This document shows positions 28,433 to 32,109 of a stretch of DNA of 32,109 bases, piece after piece. A model generated the notes under the pieces. The model saw nothing but the letters and a program-made list of their open reading frames with translations, did no database searches and was not told the origin of the DNA. The stretch covers positions 32,971 to 65,079 of the forward strand of contig BFEA01000568.1 of assembly GCA_003427395.1 (NCBI GenBank), given 5' to 3'. This DNA comes from Chara braunii. Its lineage: Eukaryota > Streptophyta > Charophyceae > Charales > Characeae. The translations under genes and the position numbers were made by a program. Each line of letters starts with the position of its first letter. The stretch's first letter is position 1.

Positions 28433-29890
28433 CTATCTTGCAACGACCTCCGTCAACATCTCAATAACCGTGATTGACAACTCATGCTCATCATAGCGAG
28501 TGTCTTCCAAATCTTCACCGGCCTCTGCTATTCTCGTTTGCAGTACGGCACAGCCACCGTATCCATCAGCTTCTGCTGATGCGTTCATGTGCAGACTCTC
28601 CCGCGATCCATTGGCGCTCGCTCCACACTCTGTGGGCCTTACAGAATATCCTCCTCCGGGCATGCAAGGAGACGTGGATTGGGAGGACCCCTGCTCTTGT
28701 GTGCAGGAGAAATCAGTAGCAGATAACCGTCTTGCCGGGAGCAACGTCCTGTTAGTCGAAGTTGCCTGAGAGGCCCAGGCCATCCACTGAGGGCTTGCCT
28801 GGAGGCTCACCTCGTGTGGTGGTCCGCCGGTATCCATGGCGAACGAGGGGGAGCAATGGGAACCAGAGGTCGTGTCATCCATGCTTCCATGCTTCAGCAC
28901 GGAGTTTCTGATTTTCTCGAGGGTCGACCATACCTTGATCATGGCCGGGCGCGTTCCACTGCCGTCCGTGCATCGAAGAGCGAGTTCTACGTATTCTTCC
29001 ATCGCCTGAGGCTCATACCTCCCTCTCAGACGTGGATCGACGAGTGCCATCGTTCGACCCTCATCGCGGTACCGCTTCATCTCGGTGATGATATGCTTCC
29101 CTCTCCAAGTTGGACTCTTCGCGGTCACAATCTCGAGAAGAACCACACCGAAACTATACACATCCAGTTTCTCCGACACCTCTCCGTTTGCATGAGGGTC
29201 CATGTAGCCCGGCGTACCCCACACGGAGGCCTCAGTCGCCTCGGCCCCGACGGTTGCTGATGTGCAGAGGGCGAAATCTGCCACTTTTGCCACAAGGTTC
29301 TCGTTCAGGAGAATGTTCGACGACTTGATGTCGTGATGGATGATCGGAGGATGAACATGCGCATGCAGGTAGGTTATCCCGCCGGCGGCGCCAATCGCGA
29401 TGTTGAGACGCTGAAGCCAGTCGAGAGGGGGCTCGCGCTTCCGTGAGAGATTGTGACGCAAGGTTCCCTTTGCCATGTACTCGTGGACGAGTATCCTCTC
29501 ACCCGCCTCGTTGCAGTAACCCAGTAGTTTAACTAGGTTCTGGTGATGCACATTTGACAGCAGTTCTACTTCGGCCATGAACTGAGCACTGTTTCTCGGA
29601 GATTGAGGCTTTTCCCTCTTCACAGCCACCCTTACCCCGTCAGGCAGGCATGCCTTATACACCGCACCCAACCCGCCGATACCCAACAACCGGTGTGCGC
29701 TAAAGTCATCCGTCCATCGTAGCACGTCACCAAGCTTAAACTTTTGCGGCTTATGGCCGGCCGGAAACAGGCTCTGCTCCACTCTCCCAGGCCCACCACC
29801 TCCACCACCTTCTTCCACGACATTGGCAACCGCCTGTCTGCCGGCCGACTTGGCACGCCCTCGGGTGCGCCAGAAAGGAACGAGGCACAT
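28433..29890 (-). CDS. RLK/Pelle-type kinase 2 with HHD and DFA motifs
   Basis: A 485-residue single-exon frame, paralogous to kinase 1 along its length. Kinase landmarks: glycine loop GIGGLG (70-75), Lys91 in VAVK, AEVELL (106-111), HHD at 185-187 where kinase 1 has HRD, Asn192, DFA at 205-207 where kinase 1 has DFG, GTPGYMDP (225-232) and DVYSFG (243-248). The catalytic Asp and metal-binding Asp remain, so activity is possible but probably altered. Loss of the HRD Arg makes it a non-RD type, and DFA is unusual. The segment after GTPGYMDP is about three residues shorter than in kinase 1. The Gly-rich N-terminus shows no signal peptide or membrane span. The tail is Ser-rich and ends EMLTEVVAR. 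An in-frame TGA four codons before the first ATG supports the start, unless an upstream exon is spliced on. Confidence 0.88.
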   Translation of the reverse strand: MCLVPFWRTRGRAKSAGRQAVANVVEEGGGGGGPGRVEQSLFPAGHKPQKFKLGDVLRWTDDFSAHRLLGIGGLGAVYKACLPDGVRVAVKREKPQSPRNSAQFMAEVELLSNVHHQNLVKLLGYCNEAGERILVHEYMAKGTLRHNLSRKREPPLDWLQRLNIAIGAAGGITYLHAHVHPPIIHHDIKSSNILLNENLVAKVADFALCTSATVGAEATEASVWGTPGYMDPHANGEVSEKLDVYSFGVVLLEIVTAKSPTWRGKHIITEMKRYRDEGRTMALVDPRLRGRYEPQAMEEYVELALRCTDGSGTRPAMIKVWSTLEKIRNSVLKHGSMDDTTSGSHCSPSFAMDTGGPPHEVSLQASPQWMAWASQATSTNRTLLPARRLSATDFSCTQEQGSSQSTSPCMPGGGYSVRPTECGASANGSRESLHMNASAEADGYGGCAVLQTRIAEAGEDLEDTRYDEHELSITVIEMLTEVVAR

Positions 29891-30436
29891 CCCAATCGTT
29901 CACCTATGATCTCAAGCTGTCAACAAACAAATGCATACGGTGCATCGAGCCAATCAGTCGATTGGCCGATGCATGCACTGACACCTAATCAGACTGACCA
30001 ACAACCTCCCTCAGAGTCCCTCCCTCCCTCCTCTACCGTCTCGTCTTCTCTCTCTTCCTTCCCTTCCTCCTCTATCTGATCAGTTTCTCCCTCAGTCCTT
30101 CTCCCGTTGTTTCCTTGCCCCCCTCTGCTCTTTTGCCGCCTTCACCAACACCTTCAGTCTCTCTTATAACGAGCTGCTATGCGGATATGAGCGGCGCCAC
30201 ACATGCTGCGTACATGTGTCTGTTTGACTGCTCGAACCAATTTGAAAGCAAGCGAAGCGCCACACATGGATGAAAGTTGCTGTATCGGATCATCACACAT
30301 CAAATGCGCCACCGACCGACAACGGCGATGGATTTCCCATTGTGTTAGTTATATAGGAATCCCACTACCGGACGATGGACCGGACTCTAGTCAATTAACT
30401 TGAAAGTACTACCCTATCCGATTTTGATCACACAAT
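29891..30436. other. Kinase 2 upstream region
   Basis: CT-rich sequence (30005-30080) followed by unique-looking DNA. On the minus strand GTTATAAGA near 30163-30171 could be a TATA-like element about 270 bases before the ATG; this is weak. No other gene seen. Confidence 0.3.
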
Positions 30437-30520
30437 ATATATCGTCAAATAGAACTGCCCGGTAAACCGTAGGCAGAGAGGGAGAAGAGGACAACAAACG
30501 AGGGGCTGTGACAAACTGTT
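30437..30520 (+). repeat. Foldback-family arm, well conserved
   Basis: Shares ATATATCGTCAAA, GAACTGCCCGGTAAACCGT and GAGAAGAGGACAACAAAC with 4179-4260 and with the left arm of the palindrome at 4339. Flanked by TA-rich DNA. Confidence 0.8.
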
Positions 30521-30995
30521 ATATATAATAAATTAATAATATATTAATAAACGAGCAAGTGCAACGAGGCAAAATTGTATATCTATTTAAATATTATAAA
30601 AGTACTATTCACCTATCACAGGCTATCAGATCATTCCAATACGTGGATACTGGATATTATTATTATCACCGTATCCGATCACGACCTCCGTCCACGTTCA
30701 GTCAAGATAACTGCGATGTAGTCACATCCCGTACGGCTGTTCATGATGCCAAGGCACAGAAAGAGATGGGATACAAAATGGACTCGGAAGAAAAAAATAC
30801 AAACAACACAAAGACGGCACCTTTAGTTAAGTTTAATTATTTAATACTTATTTATTTTTATTTTATGTTCTTAGAAAGAAACCATCCTCTTTAGCGAGGA
30901 AGGAAGAGCATGGATTTTAAAGTAAACTTACTTTTAAGTTTTAACTTGTGCAATGATAACAAATCATGCTATTAGCACCGTAATACCGTAATAGC
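30521..30995. other. AT-rich intergenic stretch
   Basis: A 111-codon plus-strand frame (30559-30894) has no recognisable motif and AT-biased composition. I do not call it a gene. Confidence 0.4.
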
Positions 30996-31075
30996 ACCAA
31001 CTGGCCTACCTCAGTTAGCACACCCATGAGCTATTGAAAGTTGAAACACAGACCTGAGTTCGAGTCCCATCCCGA
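30996..31075 (+). repeat. tRNA-derived SINE copy 3 (head)
   Basis: Head ACCAACTGGCC, A-box-like TACCTCAGTTAGCA (31007-31020) and B-box GAGTTCGAGTCCC (31056-31068). The body after about 31080 is not clearly recognisable. Confidence 0.65.
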
Positions 31076-31688
31076 TGGAAATAGATGAGCAAAAAATTAC
31101 TAAACATAAATTTAAATAATTCTACATTTAATTACTTACCTGGATCAGGTCACTTCAAATTTGATATCTCAAGGCTGTCGCCATTTTGAAAAAAATTAAA
31201 AAAAAAATCCAAAAAAAACTTAAAAAAAAGTAAAATGTACACAGGAATAGCAAACACATTCCCTTGAAACTCTGCTGCCTCCGCCCGTCTCTGCTTTCCG
31301 CGGAGACAAGAAGGACCGGTACAGATGGTGCCAATGGGCACCACTGTCCCAGGTGATGATCCAATGGTCCCCAAGTGGCCATCTTTTTTTTTTTTTTTTT
31401 TTTTTTTTAATCGATAGTGCCCTGGAGTCCATAGAGTGAAAGCATGCTGAGGAGAAATGCCGGGGGCCAAGTACCACTATTAGCAATGAGTTTCCTAAGG
31501 CCTGAATATGGACGTGTTTGTGGAGATGTGCGGCTGAGGTAACTCGACACAATTTTTCTGCATATTTCCTCAAACATGTCCAGATTCGAGCGTTAAGGAA
31601 ACTCAAAGCTGCTAGTGGGACTTGGCCCCAGATGTACTGGACACCCAGCAGAAAATCAAGATAGATTTTTCGCTAAGTCGTATTTCAC
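31076..31688. other. Intergenic stretch, no recognised gene
   Basis: A/T-rich with a T-run of about 26 bases at 31384-31409 and A-rich sequence at 31188-31230. No supported gene. Confidence 0.45.
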
Positions 31689-31694
31689 ACCCAC

Positions 31695-31727
<33 letters not shown>

Positions 31728-31877
31728 AACATGCTAGATTTTTCGCCAAGTCCTATTTCATATTTCACACCCACACACCCACACACCCACACACCCACCC
31801 ACCCACACACACACACACACAAACACGCACACACACCCACACACCCACCCACAACCACACACACACAAACACACACC
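31689..31877. repeat. AC-rich microsatellite
   Basis: (AC)n with CCC interruptions. A unit starting near GATTTTTCGC(T/C)AAGTC and TATTTCACACCC is duplicated (31663 and 31736). Confidence 0.93.
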
Positions 31878-31888
31878 ATACTTGCAAG

Positions 31889-32085
31889 CAGACGGACCGG
31901 ACGAGCGTCCGGTCCGGTCCGCTTTGCCGCGTGCGGCACCCTCCCCCCGGACCAGACAGACCCGGACCGGACCAAACAGGGCCTTTTTTTTTTTTTTTTT
32001 GGGGTGGGGAGTAACTGGGTTCGTGCGCCCGCGGGTCCGGTCCGGCGGTCTGCCGCACGTGCGGAACCACCCGGACGGCGTCCGC
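31889..32085. repeat. GC-rich inverted repeat with poly(T) core inside AC repeats
   Basis: A perfect 10-bp hairpin with a 2-base loop lies at 31894-31915. Sequence from CGTCCGGTCC to CGTGCGGCA (31906-31937) is imperfectly repeated in inverted orientation near 32050-32082 (CCGCACGTGCGG, CCCGGACGGCG). A T-run (31984-32000) lies between. AC repeats flank both sides. It may be an inserted GC-ended element, but I find no clear target duplication. Confidence 0.5.
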
Positions 32086-32109
32086 TATGACACACACGCA
32101 CACACGCTG

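Noticed and set aside
30559-30894. 111-codon plus-strand open frame
   Set aside because: AT-biased composition, no motif and no context; length is compatible with chance in AT-rich DNA.

Overview
The window looks like nuclear DNA of a plant-lineage eukaryote. Three observations support this: two intron-less RLK/Pelle-type Ser/Thr kinase genes, a decayed Ty3/gypsy chromovirus-like LTR retrotransposon whose primer-binding site resembles that for plant initiator tRNA-Met, and copies of plant-type U6 snRNA. The very high load of microsatellites, MITEs, SINE-like units and poly(A/T) tracts would suit a large repeat-rich genome. The retroelement protein style and repeat mix remind me of charophyte algae such as Chara, but that is an impression, not a proof.

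Only two genes look intact, both on the minus strand: kinase 1 (5152-6621) and kinase 2 (28433-29890). They are paralogues sharing domain order and a conserved C-terminal tail, and both have a GAG-rich tract just past the stop codon. Kinase 1 keeps the canonical HRD and DFG motifs. Kinase 2 has HHD and DFA instead. About 22 kb of repeats separates them.

Layout. 1-5100: minisatellites, a SINE split by a TA-flanked MITE, a tandem array of tRNA-like units, a second MITE family and a long AT-rich palindrome. 5152-6621: kinase 1. 6622-8010: simple repeats. 8011-16597: one minus-strand LTR retrotransposon with 5' LTR at 15785-16597 and 3' LTR at 8011-8865; gag, protease, RT, RNase H, integrase and a chromodomain-like end are recognisable but broken by stops, frameshifts and deletions. 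16780-19260: a purine-biased block with large inverted repeats. 20047-20459: two U6 retrocopies. 20620-21615: a minisatellite. 21849-24392: two GC-ended transposons with perfect 8-bp target-site duplications. 22942-22991 and 20568-20611: direct repeats flanking only a poly(T) tract. 26677-26820: a third U6 retrocopy with a 13-bp duplication. 28433-29890: kinase 2. 29891-32109: further repeats.

The strongest story here is mobile-element biology. U6 RNA and bare poly(A) tails appear to have been inserted by target-primed reverse transcription, and four small DNA-transposon-like families are present. No autonomous LINE or transposase gene is visible in the window, so the machinery would have to act in trans.
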